From NCBI RefSeq assembly GCF_001294645.1, contig NZ_CP011868.1, positions 2,728,001-2,792,000 on the forward strand: DNA of 64,000 bases, written 5' to 3'. The translations under genes were made by a program, and so were the position numbers. Of the stretch, positions 48,772-57,837 are shown piece by piece. This stretch comes from Pseudonocardia sp. HH130629-09 (GTDB lineage Bacteria; Actinomycetota; Actinomycetes; Mycobacteriales; Pseudonocardiaceae). The first letter of the stretch is position 1; each line of letters opens with the position of its first letter. Below the pieces are notes generated by a model, which did not search any database, was not told the DNA's origin, and worked only from the letters and a program-made list of their open reading frames with translations.

Positions 48772-49392
48772 TCACTCGAACCGCGACGGGTCCCCCGCAC
48801 CGTGCCGCACGATCTCCGGCTCGTCGCCGGACAGGTCGACGACGGTGGTCGGCTCGGTGCCGCAGTCCCCGGAGTCGATGACCGCGTCGACCTGGTTCTC
48901 CAGCTCCTCCTTGATCTCCCAGCCCTGCGTCATCGGCTCGTCGTGGCCCGGCAGCAGCAGCGTCGAGGACAGCAGCGGCTCCCCCAGCTCGGCCAGCAGC
49001 GCCTGGGTGGTGGCGTGGTCGGGGATGCGCACGCCGACGGTCTTCTTCTTCGGGTGCAGCAGCTGCTTGGGCACCTCCTTGGTGGCCGGGAGGATGAAGG
49101 TGTAGCTGCCCGGGGTGGACGCCTTCACCGCGCGGAACACGGCGTTGGAGATCTGGACGAACTGCCCGAGCTGCGCGAACTCCGCGCACACGAGGGTGAA
49201 GTGGTGTCGGTCGTCGAGCTTGCGGATCTGCCGGATCCGGTCCAGGCCGTCGCGGTTGCCCAGCGAGCAGCCCAGCGCGAAGCACGAGTCGGTCGGATAG
49301 GCGATCAGGCCGCCGGAGCGCACGAGGTCCACGACCTGTCCGATGCTGCGCGGCTGCGGGTTCTGCGGGTGCACGTCGAAGTACCGGGCCAT
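48772..49392 (-). CDS. YciO-type Sua5/YrdC-domain protein
   Basis: A 206-residue YrdC-fold protein. MARYFDVHPQNPQPRSI, IAYPTDSCFALGCSLGN, a KLDDRHHFTLVC strand and VGVRIPDH are typical of the YciO subgroup, which is related to threonylcarbamoyl-AMP synthase (tRNA t6A) but may differ in job. No Sua5 C-terminal domain. The ATG at 49392 gives the canonical start; longer frames upstream are antisense to the acetamidase gene. The 230 bp between this gene and the conservon-like gene hold nothing I can support. Confidence 0.87.
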   Translation of the reverse strand: MARYFDVHPQNPQPRSIGQVVDLVRSGGLIAYPTDSCFALGCSLGNRDGLDRIRQIRKLDDRHHFTLVCAEFAQLGQFVQISNAVFRAVKASTPGSYTFILPATKEVPKQLLHPKKKTVGVRIPDHATTQALLAELGEPLLSSTLLLPGHDEPMTQGWEIKEELENQVDAVIDSGDCGTEPTTVVDLSGDEPEIVRHGAGDPSRFE

Positions 49393-49495
49393 CGCGCGAA
49401 CGTACCGGCTCGGCGGCCCACCCGGGGACCTCGACGACCGGGCGGTCGCGGTGCGGCCGGGAAACCGTTGCCCGCGACGCGCGGAGGGGGCCAGG

Positions 49496-50674
49496 ATGCG
49501 ATCCATGCACGTCGTGGAATACCGGCCGGAACGGCACGAGTTCGCCTGGACCTTCGGGGGCGTGCCGCCGGTGCGCCGGGTCGCGCCCGGGACCTGCCTG
49601 CGGCTGTGGACCGAGGACGCGTTCTCCGGGCGGCTCACGTCCACCTCGGACCGTCCGAGCGCGGTGCTCGACATGACCGAGGTGAACCCGCAGACCGGAC
49701 CGTTCCACGTGGAGGGCGCCGAGCCCGGCGACACCCTGGCCGTCCACCTCGTGGAGCTGACCCCGGCCCGGGACTGGGGCGCCTCCACGCTGATCCCGCT
49801 GTTCGGGGCGCTGTCGACGACCGAGCGCACCGCGCTGCTGCACGGGCCGCTGCCCGAGCGGACCTGGATCTACCAGCTCGACCGGGCCGCGGGGACGGTG
49901 CTGTTCGAGGCGACGAGCGCGGACCTGCGTCTGGAGCTGCCGTGCAACCCGATGCTCGGCACCGTCGGCGTCGCCCCGCCCGGGCGGGAGGTGCGCAGCT
50001 CGCTGGTCCCCGACGTGTTCGGCGGGAACATGGACACCCCGGAGATGCGCGCCGGGGCCACCTGCTACCTGCAGGTCAACGTGCCCGGCGCACTCTTCTC
50101 GGTCGGTGACGGCCACTACCGTCAGGGCGAGGGCGAGAGCTGCGGCACGGCGGTCGAGGGCGCGATGGACGTCGTGCTGATCGTCGAGCTGATCAAGAAC
50201 TCCCCGGCCCCGGCCTGGCCGCGGATCGAGACCGACACCCACTGAGCCCTTTTCAACCTGCCGTTCCGGCAGCTCAGGGGCCTGGTTGTGTGGGTGCAGA
50301 CGCCGAGCTGGCGAGCCGGTGACCTGTGCAGCTGTGGTCAGAGCAGTTGCGCTGCAACCTTCGCGATCTCCTGACGCAGAAGCTCGCTGGTCAGGTTGAA
50401 AAAGGCTCACTACGTCGTCGTCGGGTCCGCCCGCCCGCTGGAGGACGCCTGGCGGGCCAGCCAGGTCGGGATGATCGCCTGGCTGGGCGAGCTCTACGGG
50501 CTGGACCGGCTGGACGCCTACCAGCTGCTCACCCAGGCCGCCGAGTCGCCGCTGGCCAACGTCGTCGACACCAACTACAGCGCCGTCACCAAGATCGCGA
50601 AGGCGCTGCTGCCCACGGCCGCGGCCTACGGCGGCGTCCACCGTCACCTGCGCGAGCAGGCCCGCTTCCTGTAG
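49496..50674 (+). pseudogene. Acetamidase/formamidase-family gene interrupted by a 165-bp MITE-like insertion
   Basis: The 5' part (49496-50245, 249 residues) and the 3' part (in frame from 50409 to 50674) together match a complete acetamidase/formamidase-type amide hydrolase of about 335 residues. The first part contains the TEVNPQTGPFHVEGAEPGDTL block and the second VVVGSARPLEDAWRASQVGM and NVVDTNYSAVTKIAKALLP. A stop codon is formed at the insertion junction (50243-50245). Removing 50244-50411 (the element plus one ACT duplicate) restores an uninterrupted frame reading D-T-H-Y-V-V-V-G. The start ATG has a GGAGGGGG site. The protein as encoded lacks its C-terminal quarter and is probably inactive. 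The right part has a TTG at 50396 in frame but no ribosome site. Confidence 0.88.
50244..50408. mobile_element. MITE-like non-autonomous element with 17-bp inverted repeats
   Basis: 165 bp. Terminal inverted repeats at 50244-50260 and 50392-50408 match at 16 of 17 bases (outer ends GAGCC / GGCTC). A 3-bp direct repeat ACT flanks it (50241-50243 and 50409-50411). No coding capacity. An internal hairpin CTGCCG-TTC-CGGCAG follows the left repeat. It is less GC-rich than its surroundings. The family of the mobilising transposase is not recognised. Confidence 0.88.
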
Positions 50675-50689
50675 AGGAAGGCCCCTGTC

Positions 50690-51454
50690 ATGGACATGCT
50701 GTTGAACGGCCGCGTCGTGCTCGTGACCGGAGGGTCGCGCGGGATCGGGCGCGCTGTCGTCGCCGGGCTGGCGGCGGAGGGCGCGCGGGTCGCGTTCTGC
50801 GCCCGCGACGCCGACGGGGTCGCCGCCGCCGAGCAGGAGCTGCGCGCCTCCGGCGCCGGTGAGGTGGCCGGGACCGCGGTGGACGTCGCCGACGGCGACG
50901 CGCTGGCCGGCTGGGTCGCCGCCGCCGCCGACCGATTCGGTGCCGTCGACGCCGTCGTCGCGAACGTCTCGGCGCTCGCGATCGGCCCTGGCGAGCAGAA
51001 CTGGCGCTCGAGCTTCGAGATCGACCTGCTGCACACGGTGCGCCTGGTGGACGCCGCGATGCCGCACCTGGAGCGCAGCGACGCCGCCTCGGTCACCGCG
51101 GTGTCCAGCGTCTCCGGTCGCGAGATCGACTTCGCCGACGGCTCCTACGGCGTCATGAAGGCCGCGCTGGTGCACCACGTCTCCGGCCTGGCCTTCGACC
51201 TCGCCCCGAAGGGCATCCGCGCCAACGCCGTCTCCCCCGGCAACGTCTACTTCCCCGGCGGGGTGTGGGCGAACGTCGAGCAGAACGACCCCGCGCTGTA
51301 CGCGCACGCGATGGGGCTCAACCCGACGGGCCGGATGGGCACCCCGGAGGAGACCGCCTACGCGGTCGTCTCGCTGGTCAGCCCGCGGGCGAGCCGGATC
51401 AGCGGCACCAGCCTCGTGGTCGACGGGGCGCTGACCCGCGGGGTGCAGCTCTGA
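50690..51454 (+). CDS. Short-chain dehydrogenase/reductase
   Basis: A 254-residue classical SDR: cofactor motif TGGSRGIG near the start, a Ser in AVSSVSG, the YGVMK catalytic pair and the C-terminal ISGTSLVVDGALT. The usual NNAG is ANVS here. It lies 15 bp behind the broken amidase gene, with an AGAGGAAGG site, so expression may have depended on that gene's promoter. Substrate unknown. Confidence 0.92.
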   Translation: MDMLLNGRVVLVTGGSRGIGRAVVAGLAAEGARVAFCARDADGVAAAEQELRASGAGEVAGTAVDVADGDALAGWVAAAADRFGAVDAVVANVSALAIGPGEQNWRSSFEIDLLHTVRLVDAAMPHLERSDAASVTAVSSVSGREIDFADGSYGVMKAALVHHVSGLAFDLAPKGIRANAVSPGNVYFPGGVWANVEQNDPALYAHAMGLNPTGRMGTPEETAYAVVSLVSPRASRISGTSLVVDGALTRGVQL

Positions 51455-51458
51455 CCCC

Positions 51459-52219
51459 TCACCCCAGCGCCTCGCGCACCACCCGCTCGACCGGGGCCGT
51501 CCCGGCCATCAGGTCGAACGCCGGCTCGCGCGCGGGTTCCAGCGGAGGCTGGGCGATCACCCGTGGCCATCGGGCGGCCGGGGACATCGCCTGGGCGCGT
51601 GCACGACGAACGGGTGCACCAGGTAAACGTCGCCGGCGCGGCCGGTCGCGGCGACCTCCCGGCATCCCGCGGTCGCGCGGACCGCCTCGCCGCAGAACGG
51701 CATCCAGTCAGCGCCGGCGGATCCGTGCGGTGCGAGCAGCCGGGCGACCTCGTGGTGCGAGCCGGACCGCAGCAGCGTCGGGGCGTCGTCGGGGCCGACG
51801 TCGGTGTAGAGGAACAGCATCAGCAGGAACCGGCCCCGTGAGTCCACCGACAGCCGCGGTCCGCCGTCGGGACCGGAGAAGGACGACTCGACGTGCCATC
51901 CGTCGTCGCCGGGCGCGCCGGGCACCGGGAAGCGGATCGGGAAGGTGCCCATCCCGGTCCGGGGCCGCCAGCGGCCGGGACCGACCAGCGCGTCGAACGC
52001 GGTGTGCAGGGCGGGGGTGGTGGCCGACGCGGTGAACGCGGGGTCGCCCGTGCCGGCCACCCGCAGCACCGGGGCCCTCCAGCCGGCCGGGTCGTCGAGG
52101 TCGACCCCCTCGGTGCGCAGCAGCTCGGCGCGCAGCAGGGCCCGGCACCGGGCCGCCGTCGCCGTCGTGAACGCGCCCGGGAGGTGCACCCAGCCGTCGC
52201 GGAGGAACTGGTCGATCAT
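51459..52219 (-). pseudogene. Phytanoyl-CoA dioxygenase (PhyH) family gene, frameshifted near its 3' end
   Basis: Fe(II)/2-oxoglutarate dioxygenase fold. MIDQFLRDGWVHLPGAF is a typical PhyH start, followed by WHVESSFSG (His and acidic partner of the iron site) and VYLVHPFVVHA (second iron His). Just after that HA the frame breaks near 51597 and ends at 51557. In the next frame the expected AQAMSPAARWPRVIAQPPLEP tail continues to 51459. One added base gives a 253-residue protein with the family-typical HAAQ junction. So one base is missing in the sequence or in the genome. The iron ligands precede the break, but the Arg usually needed for 2-oxoglutarate lies after it. Confidence 0.83.
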
Positions 52220-52302
52220 CGCCCGACAGGGTCCCCGGTCGTGCGCTCGTGGGCGACCGGACTTCCGTCGGACCGGACAGCCCATCCCCCACCGGTCTCG
52301 GG

Positions 52303-52321
52303 TTAGGGTCGCCTCACCTGA
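52303..52321. promoter_or_regulatory. IdeR/DmdR-like iron box upstream of siderophore-binding lipoprotein
   Basis: 14 of 19 bases match the IdeR consensus (15 with C allowed at the central S position); TTAGG at the left and CACCT at the right are kept. It lies 16 bp before the GTG start, so a bound repressor would block the promoter or start region. Confidence 0.72.
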
Positions 52322-52337
52322 CCGAAGGAGACCGTCC

Positions 52338-53249
52338 GTGACGCCGTCCCGGGCCGCGGTGGCCCTCGCCGCCCTGCTCACCCTGCTCCTCGCCGCGTGC
52401 TCCTCCACGCCCGGCGCCGACCCCACCGACGACGAGGGCACCCGCACGGTCGCCACCGCACGGGGCGAGGTCACGGTCCCGGCCGCGCCGCGGCGGGTCG
52501 TCGTGCTGGAGCCGGTGCAGCTCGACACCACCGTCGCCCTCGACGCCCCGCCGGTCGGGGCCGCGGTCCTGTCCGAGGGCACCGGGGTGCCCGCCTACCT
52601 CGGCGACGCCGGCGCGCGGGTGACGGTCGTCGGGACCGTCACCGAGCCCGACCTGGAACGGATCGCGGCCCAGCGGCCCGACCTGATCCTGGGCACCGAG
52701 TCCCGGCACGCCGCGCTGTACGACCGGCTCGCCGCGATCGCGCCGACGGCGTTCATGGCCTCGCAGGCCGACCCGTGGCAGGACAACGTCCGCTTCGTCG
52801 GCCGGGTGCTCGGCCGGGAGGCCGACACCGAGGAGCTGCTCACCCGCTACCGGGACCGGTGCGCCGAGGTCGCGCGCACGCACGACACGGCCGGGCGCAC
52901 CGCGCAGATGATCCGCCCCCGCGACGGCCTCCTCACCCTCTACGGGCCGACGTCGTTCGCGGGCGGCACCCTGGAGTGCGCCGGGTTCACCATCCCGCCC
53001 CGGGACTGGGAGAACTCGATCTCGGTGGACCTGTCCCCCGAGCTGGTCCAGCAGGCCCGCGCCGACGAGGTGTTCCTGACCGCGACCGACCCGGCGTCAC
53101 CGTCGGCGGTGCCGCCCGCGGTCGAGGCGGTGCGCGCGCAGGTCTTCCCGCGGCTGCACCCGGTCGACCAGTCGGTCTGGATCACCGGGGTCGGTCCGCT
53201 CGGCGGGCAGAAGGTGCTCGACGACATCGAGCGGACGCTGGGCCGGTGA
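52338..53249 (+). CDS. Iron-siderophore ABC transporter substrate-binding lipoprotein (FepB/FhuD family)
   Basis: A 303-residue lipoprotein. The signal peptide has the lipobox LLAACSS. The mature part shows the helical-backbone (type III) binding-protein pattern: RRVVVLEPVQLDTTVAL, a VGTVTEPDLERIAAQRPDLILGT segment and QADPWQDNVRFVGRVLG. The GTG at 52338 has a GAAGGAG site. It is directly coupled to a SIP reductase by a GTGA overlap. No permease or ATPase is adjacent, so it may serve the FecCD/FecE system at the left edge of the window or a distant one. Confidence 0.92.
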   Translation: MTPSRAAVALAALLTLLLAACSSTPGADPTDDEGTRTVATARGEVTVPAAPRRVVVLEPVQLDTTVALDAPPVGAAVLSEGTGVPAYLGDAGARVTVVGTVTEPDLERIAAQRPDLILGTESRHAALYDRLAAIAPTAFMASQADPWQDNVRFVGRVLGREADTEELLTRYRDRCAEVARTHDTAGRTAQMIRPRDGLLTLYGPTSFAGGTLECAGFTIPPRDWENSISVDLSPELVQQARADEVFLTATDPASPSAVPPAVEAVRAQVFPRLHPVDQSVWITGVGPLGGQKVLDDIERTLGR

Positions 53250-54079
53250 GCCCGCTGGCGGGGTCGCCGAACGTCCTGTTCGCCGCCCGGGTACTCGCCG
53301 TGGGCGTGCCCTCCCCCGGGTTCCGGCGGCTGGTCCTGGGCGGGCCGGAGCTGTCGCGGTTCGCCCCGCACGGCCGGGACCAGCGGATCAAGCTGCTGGT
53401 ACCGACGGAGGTCGGCTATCCCGCCTCGCTCGCGTCGGGCCTGCCCGAACGCGAGTGGCGGGCCCGGCTGCGGGAGCTGCCCGCCGACACGCGGCCGGTG
53501 CCGCGCAGCTACACCCCAGTGGCGGTCCGGCCGGGGCGCGGCGAGGTCGAGCTCGACGTGTTCTGCCACGCCCGGCCGGGTCCGGCGAGCGCGTGGGCGG
53601 CGGCCGCCCGGCCCGGCGACGCCGTCCTGCTCTCCGGGCCGGACGTGCGGCGCGGAAACCCGGACCACGGCGTGCAGTGGGCCCCGGGCACCGCCACCGA
53701 GGTGCTGATCACCGGCGACGAGACGGCGCTGCCCGCCGTGCGCGGCATCCTCGCCGCACTCCCGCCGCACCACCGGGGCCGGGTGCTGGTCGAGGTCGGC
53801 GACCCGGCCGACGCCGTCGGGCTCGCCGGCGTCCATCCGGGCGTGACCGTGCAGGTCTGCCGGCGGCCGGGGCGATCGCTGCTCGACGCCGTCACCGACT
53901 GGGTCGAGACCCACGGTGCCGCGGCCGCCCGCCTGGGCGACCGCTTCTACGCCTGGAACGCCACCGAGAGCACCCGGGTGGCGCGGGTGCGCAGCCTGCT
54001 GCACGAGGCGGGCGTCGCCCCGGACCGGGTCCACGCGCAGGGCTACTGGCACGACCGGCCCCGTCCCGCTGCCCGCTGA
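53246..54079 (+). CDS. Second siderophore-interacting protein (SIP-type flavoreductase)
   Basis: A 277-residue flavoreductase of the same family as the protein at 2721 but only distantly similar. The FAD motif is RSYTPVAV in place of RTYTIRRF, the NAD(P) domain has ITGDETALPAVRGIL, and the end is FYAWNATESTRVARVRSLL ... GYWHDR. The GTG start overlaps the lipoprotein stop, making an iron-regulated two-gene operon. Having two SIPs suggests use of more than one ferric siderophore. Confidence 0.9.
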   Translation: MSPLAGSPNVLFAARVLAVGVPSPGFRRLVLGGPELSRFAPHGRDQRIKLLVPTEVGYPASLASGLPEREWRARLRELPADTRPVPRSYTPVAVRPGRGEVELDVFCHARPGPASAWAAAARPGDAVLLSGPDVRRGNPDHGVQWAPGTATEVLITGDETALPAVRGILAALPPHHRGRVLVEVGDPADAVGLAGVHPGVTVQVCRRPGRSLLDAVTDWVETHGAAAARLGDRFYAWNATESTRVARVRSLLHEAGVAPDRVHAQGYWHDRPRPAAR

Positions 54080-54140
54080 TCACCCGGACGTCATCCGGGT
54101 GTGGCCCGGTGGCCATACCCGGCGCGCAGCGTTGCCGGAC

Positions 54141-55109
54141 GTGGACGAGACCCCGGTCGAGCCTCAGGCCGACGCCCCCGCTCCCCTCATCCCGTACCCC
54201 GGTGCGGTCGATCCCGGGCACTTCCGGGTCGACGACTCCGACGACGACGACCCGACCCTCGTCGACCCCGAGGGTAGCCCGGTCGACACCTGGCGCCAGG
54301 GCTACCCCTACGACGACCGCCTGTCGCGCCAGGAGTACGAGTACCAGAAGCGGCTGCTGCAGATCGAGCTGCTGAAGCTGCAGAACTGGGTCAAGGACAC
54401 CGGCGACCGGATCGTCGTCCTCTTCGAGGGGCGCGACGCCGCCGGCAAGGGTGGCACGATCAAGCGGTTCACCGAGCACCTCAACCCCCGCGGCTGCCGG
54501 GTGGTGGCGCTGGAGAAGCCGACCGAGCGCGAGGCCGGCCAGTGGTACTTCCAGCGCTACGTGGCGCACCTGCCCTCGGCCGGGGAGATCGTGCTGTTCG
54601 ACCGGTCCTGGTACAACCGGGCCGGCGTCGAGCGGGTCATGGGCTTCACCGACCCCCGCTCCTACATGGAGTTCCTGCGGGCCACCCCGGAGCTGGAGCG
54701 GATGCTCGTCCGGTCCGGGATCCACCTGGTCAAGCTGTGGTTCTCGGTCTCGCGCGACGAGCAGCGCACCCGCTTCCTCATCCGTCAGGTCGACCCGGTG
54801 CGCCAGTGGAAGCTGTCCCCGATGGACCTGGCCTCGCTGGACAAGTGGGAGGCCTACACCGAGGCGAAGGAGGCGATGTTCTTCTACACCGACACCAAGG
54901 ACGCCCCGTGGACGGTGATCAAGAGCAACGACAAGAAGCGCGCGCGGCTCGAGGCGATGCGCCACGTCCTGGGCCTGTTCGACTACCCCGGCAAGGACAC
55001 CGGGGTGGCCTCCGCGCCGGACCGGCTGATCGTCGGGCCCGCCGCGGAGATGTTCGAGCAGGACGAGGGCCCGAACCGCTTCCCGCCCCTCACAGACCGG
55101 CACCACTGA
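54141..55109 (+). CDS. ppk2: Polyphosphate kinase 2 (PPK2 family)
   Basis: A 322-residue enzyme that transfers phosphate between polyphosphate and nucleotides. Walker A FEGRDAAGKGG, FDRSWYNRAGVERVMGF (lid/Walker B region), SRDEQRTRF and DKWEAYTEAKEAMFFYTDT are classic PPK2 class I features. An acidic N-terminal stretch of ~60 residues precedes the catalytic domain. The start is uncertain: GTG at 54141 or at 54099, neither with a clear ribosome site. Confidence 0.92.
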   Translation: MDETPVEPQADAPAPLIPYPGAVDPGHFRVDDSDDDDPTLVDPEGSPVDTWRQGYPYDDRLSRQEYEYQKRLLQIELLKLQNWVKDTGDRIVVLFEGRDAAGKGGTIKRFTEHLNPRGCRVVALEKPTEREAGQWYFQRYVAHLPSAGEIVLFDRSWYNRAGVERVMGFTDPRSYMEFLRATPELERMLVRSGIHLVKLWFSVSRDEQRTRFLIRQVDPVRQWKLSPMDLASLDKWEAYTEAKEAMFFYTDTKDAPWTVIKSNDKKRARLEAMRHVLGLFDYPGKDTGVASAPDRLIVGPAAEMFEQDEGPNRFPPLTDRHH

Positions 55110-55124
55110 GCGGCGGGGCCGTGC

Positions 55125-56171
55125 TCAGGCGGGCTCGGCCACCAGCGTCATGGTCAACGAGTGACCCACGCCCAGGCCGGGGCCCGCGGCCCGTTCGAGT
55201 CCGAGCAGGGTCCCGGCGAGCCGGGCGGCCTCGGCCCCGGCGAGAGGCCCCGCCCCCCGGTACGGCTCCAGGGCGCCGTTCCACCGGTCGGCGAACCCGC
55301 GCAGCCAGGCCAGCGCCTCCTCCGGTGCTCCCCCGGTCGCCGGGGTGAACCGGAGGTCGTCGGGGTCGACCCGGGACGGGTCGCGGACCAGGTCGTTCAC
55401 CAGGGTCCGGAACCGCGGCACCGACGGGTGGAAGGTGCCGGTGGCGGTGTGCCGCCCGACCAGGACCGACCGGTCGACGGCGGTGCGCGACACCAGCCGC
55501 GCGCCGCTGCCGGCCAGCGCGGCGTCGACGGTGGCGTCCAGCTCGGCACGGCCGTAGAACGTCATCGGCTCGGAGATCGCCTCGCCGCCGCCGGCGAAGA
55601 AGCTCATCGCGTAGTCCCAGCGCTCGGTGCCCCAGCGGGGCTGCCACTCCACCGAGTACCGGCCGAGGACGTCGACGACGACCGCAGCCCGTCGGCCCCG
55701 GGCCGCCACGGCGGCCAGCACCGACCCCAGCGCGGCGACGAGCTCGTCACGGGTGAGGTGGGAGTAGGGGACGCCGCAGGACAGGTACAGGTCGAACGCG
55801 CCGTCGGGCAGCGCATCGCGCACGTCGCCGAGCACGAACGACGCCGACGGCGAGCCGACGGTGACCCGTGCGGTGGCGACCATCTCCGGGTCGACGTCGA
55901 GGCCGACGTAGCGCAGCCGGTCCTCCGCGACGATCGGCGCGGCGCCCGGTTCCGGGCGGGTGAGGAGGGCGAACCCGTCGGCGGTGCCGGACCCGACGTC
56001 GAGCACGGCGACGGGGGCGCCGGGCCGCAGGTGCAACGCGGCCAGCGCGTTCGCGATGACCCGCCGGGTGACCGGCTCCTCGGAGCCGACCTTGACCGGG
56101 TCCCGTCGCGCCGGGGACAGGTAGTGGGCGCTGGCCCCGCGGTAGGACGGGGCCTGATCGGAACGGCTCAC
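55125..56171 (-). CDS. SAM-dependent methyltransferase
   Basis: A 348-residue class I methyltransferase: glycine loop VLDVGSGTADG, acidic residue after the second strand in VGLDVDPEM, FVLGDVRDALPDG and the DLYLSCGVPYSHLT catalytic-side strand. The C-terminal ~150 residues form an additional domain I cannot assign. Substrate unknown. Stand-alone gene converging on ppk2 with a 15-bp gap. Confidence 0.85.
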   Translation of the reverse strand: MSRSDQAPSYRGASAHYLSPARRDPVKVGSEEPVTRRVIANALAALHLRPGAPVAVLDVGSGTADGFALLTRPEPGAAPIVAEDRLRYVGLDVDPEMVATARVTVGSPSASFVLGDVRDALPDGAFDLYLSCGVPYSHLTRDELVAALGSVLAAVAARGRRAAVVVDVLGRYSVEWQPRWGTERWDYAMSFFAGGGEAISEPMTFYGRAELDATVDAALAGSGARLVSRTAVDRSVLVGRHTATGTFHPSVPRFRTLVNDLVRDPSRVDPDDLRFTPATGGAPEEALAWLRGFADRWNGALEPYRGAGPLAGAEAARLAGTLLGLERAAGPGLGVGHSLTMTLVAEPA

Positions 56172-56258
56172 CGTTCCTTCCTACACCGAGAAGATCATTC
56201 TCGGCTCACCGCGAGCGGCCGGGGTCGGGCCGGCCGCCCGCGGGAGGTCGGCGGACGC

Positions 56259-56489
56259 TCAGGCGAGGTCGTCCAGCTCGCCGTTCCTGATCGAGGTCAG
56301 GAAGGCGGCCATCTCGCTGGCCGGGAAGGCGAGCACGGTGCCGTGCGGGTCCCGCGAGTTGCGGACTGCCACGGTCCCCCCGGTCACGACGGCGAGCTCG
56401 ACGCAGTTGCCCTGGTAGCCGCTGCGCACGCTCTTGCGCCACGTCAGCGAATCGATCGCCGCGGGGCCGCTCAGGTGCATCTGGTCCAT
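56259..56489 (-). CDS. DUF397 domain protein
   Basis: A 76-residue protein with the DUF397 pattern: TWRKSVRSGYQGNCVELAVV, VAVRNSRDPHGTVLAFPASEMAAFL. Such proteins occur by the dozen in actinobacterial genomes next to XRE/DUF5753 regulators and may act as their antagonists or partners. Here an XRE gene lies 217 bp upstream in the same orientation. The ATG at 56489 has a GAGGTGA site. Confidence 0.9.
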   Translation of the reverse strand: MDQMHLSGPAAIDSLTWRKSVRSGYQGNCVELAVVTGGTVAVRNSRDPHGTVLAFPASEMAAFLTSIRNGELDDLA

Positions 56490-56706
56490 GCGAATGCTCA
56501 CCTCATCTGCATATGCATTCTCCGTTGCGTCAAACCCTAGCAGTGGGCAAGCGGCTCGGTCGTGCAAAACAGGACGGAACGCGCCCGGCGGTCGCCCGTC
56601 CGCGCCCGACTGCGGTGCACGGGCCGTGGGCGGTCGACGTCGGAGCGTGGCGCCCGAGGCCCGGGAACGGGCGCCGCTCGTCGCCCGGGAGCGACGTCGG
56701 TGCAGG

Positions 56707-57600
56707 TCAGAGCTCGGCGCGCAGCTTGCTCAGTGCCTGCTTGGTCTCGGCCGGGCTGAGCGCGTCGATGGTGAGCCGGTCCATCGAACGGCCGTAGCGC
56801 TCGACGTCGGCCCGCTTGTCCAGATAGGAGGCCCCGGTCATCTCCTCGAGGTAGACCAGGTCGGGCAGCTCGGGCTCGGCGAAGCGCAGCATGGTGAAGG
56901 CGTGCTCGGCGCCGTAGCCGGACAGGTCCCAGGGCAGCAGCTGGACGACGACGTTCGGCAGCGACGACAGCTCGATGAGATGGTCGAGCTGGGCACGGAA
57001 GACTCCCTCCCCGCCGACCGGTCGGTGCAGCACGGCCTCGTCGAGCACGGTCCAGAAGGTCGGTGCGTCCTTGCGGTGCAGCACGCGCTGGCGTCGCAGC
57101 CGCACCTCCAGGCGCTTCTCGACGTCGGCCCGCTCGACGGGCGGCAGGTCGGCGTGTCCGCCGCTGACGACCGCGCGGGCGTACTCCTCGGTCTGCAGCA
57201 GCCCCGGGACGAACAGCAGCTCGTAGGACGAGATGCGCGACGCCGAGGCCTCCAGACCCACGAAGTCCTCGAACCAGCCGGGGACGACGTCGTTGTAGCG
57301 GGCCCACCAGCCGCTGGAGTTGCTCTCCTCGGCCATCGACAGGACCTGGTCGCGCTCGGGACCCTCGGCGACGCCGTACATCGTCAGCAGGTCGGCGACG
57401 TCGCGCTGCTTGAACCCGACCTTGCCCGACTCCAGCCTGCTCATCTTCGAGTCCGAGCCGCGGATCGCGTACGCCGCGTCGGTCCGGGAGATGCCCGCGC
57501 GCTCCCGCAGCCGGCGCAGGTGTGATCCGAGCACGATGCGCCGCGCGGTCGGGCCGCGGTCGGCACCGGGCGGGGTGGGGCTGTTCGGGCTGGGGACCAC
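56707..57600 (-). CDS. XRE-family regulator with DUF5753 domain
   Basis: A 297-residue protein. The N-terminal helix-turn-helix (~20-75) reads LGSHLRRLRERAGISRTDAAYAIRGSDSKMSRLESGKVG, followed by the large DUF5753 domain (SYELLFVPGLLQTEEYARAV, VVVQLLPWDLSGY, FAEPELPDLVYLEEMTGA). It is usually paired with DUF397 as here. GTG start at 57600. The 237-bp gap to the divergent methyltransferase gene holds promoter space but no motif I trust. Confidence 0.92.
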   Translation of the reverse strand: MVPSPNSPTPPGADRGPTARRIVLGSHLRRLRERAGISRTDAAYAIRGSDSKMSRLESGKVGFKQRDVADLLTMYGVAEGPERDQVLSMAEESNSSGWWARYNDVVPGWFEDFVGLEASASRISSYELLFVPGLLQTEEYARAVVSGGHADLPPVERADVEKRLEVRLRRQRVLHRKDAPTFWTVLDEAVLHRPVGGEGVFRAQLDHLIELSSLPNVVVQLLPWDLSGYGAEHAFTMLRFAEPELPDLVYLEEMTGASYLDKRADVERYGRSMDRLTIDALSPAETKQALSKLRAEL

Positions 57601-57837
57601 CGGTACGGGCTCCTGCGGTTGCGGGGACTGCCGATCGGGTGACCGAGACTACACAACGGTTCCGCAGTTCATCAGCGGTCTCGATCACGGGACACGTCCG
57701 GACGGTGACGGTGCGTGCCCGATCGGGTCGGTCCGCTACGGTGACCGCACCGGTGATCGGCGCCACGACGGGCGTCGTCCGGGCACCGACCGACGCACCG
57801 GCGCGACGCCGCCGACGACGCAGTGAGGACTCCGCCG

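Noticed and set aside
50396..50674. Independent 92-residue gene
   Set aside because: It is the in-frame C-terminal part of the MITE-interrupted acetamidase/formamidase gene.
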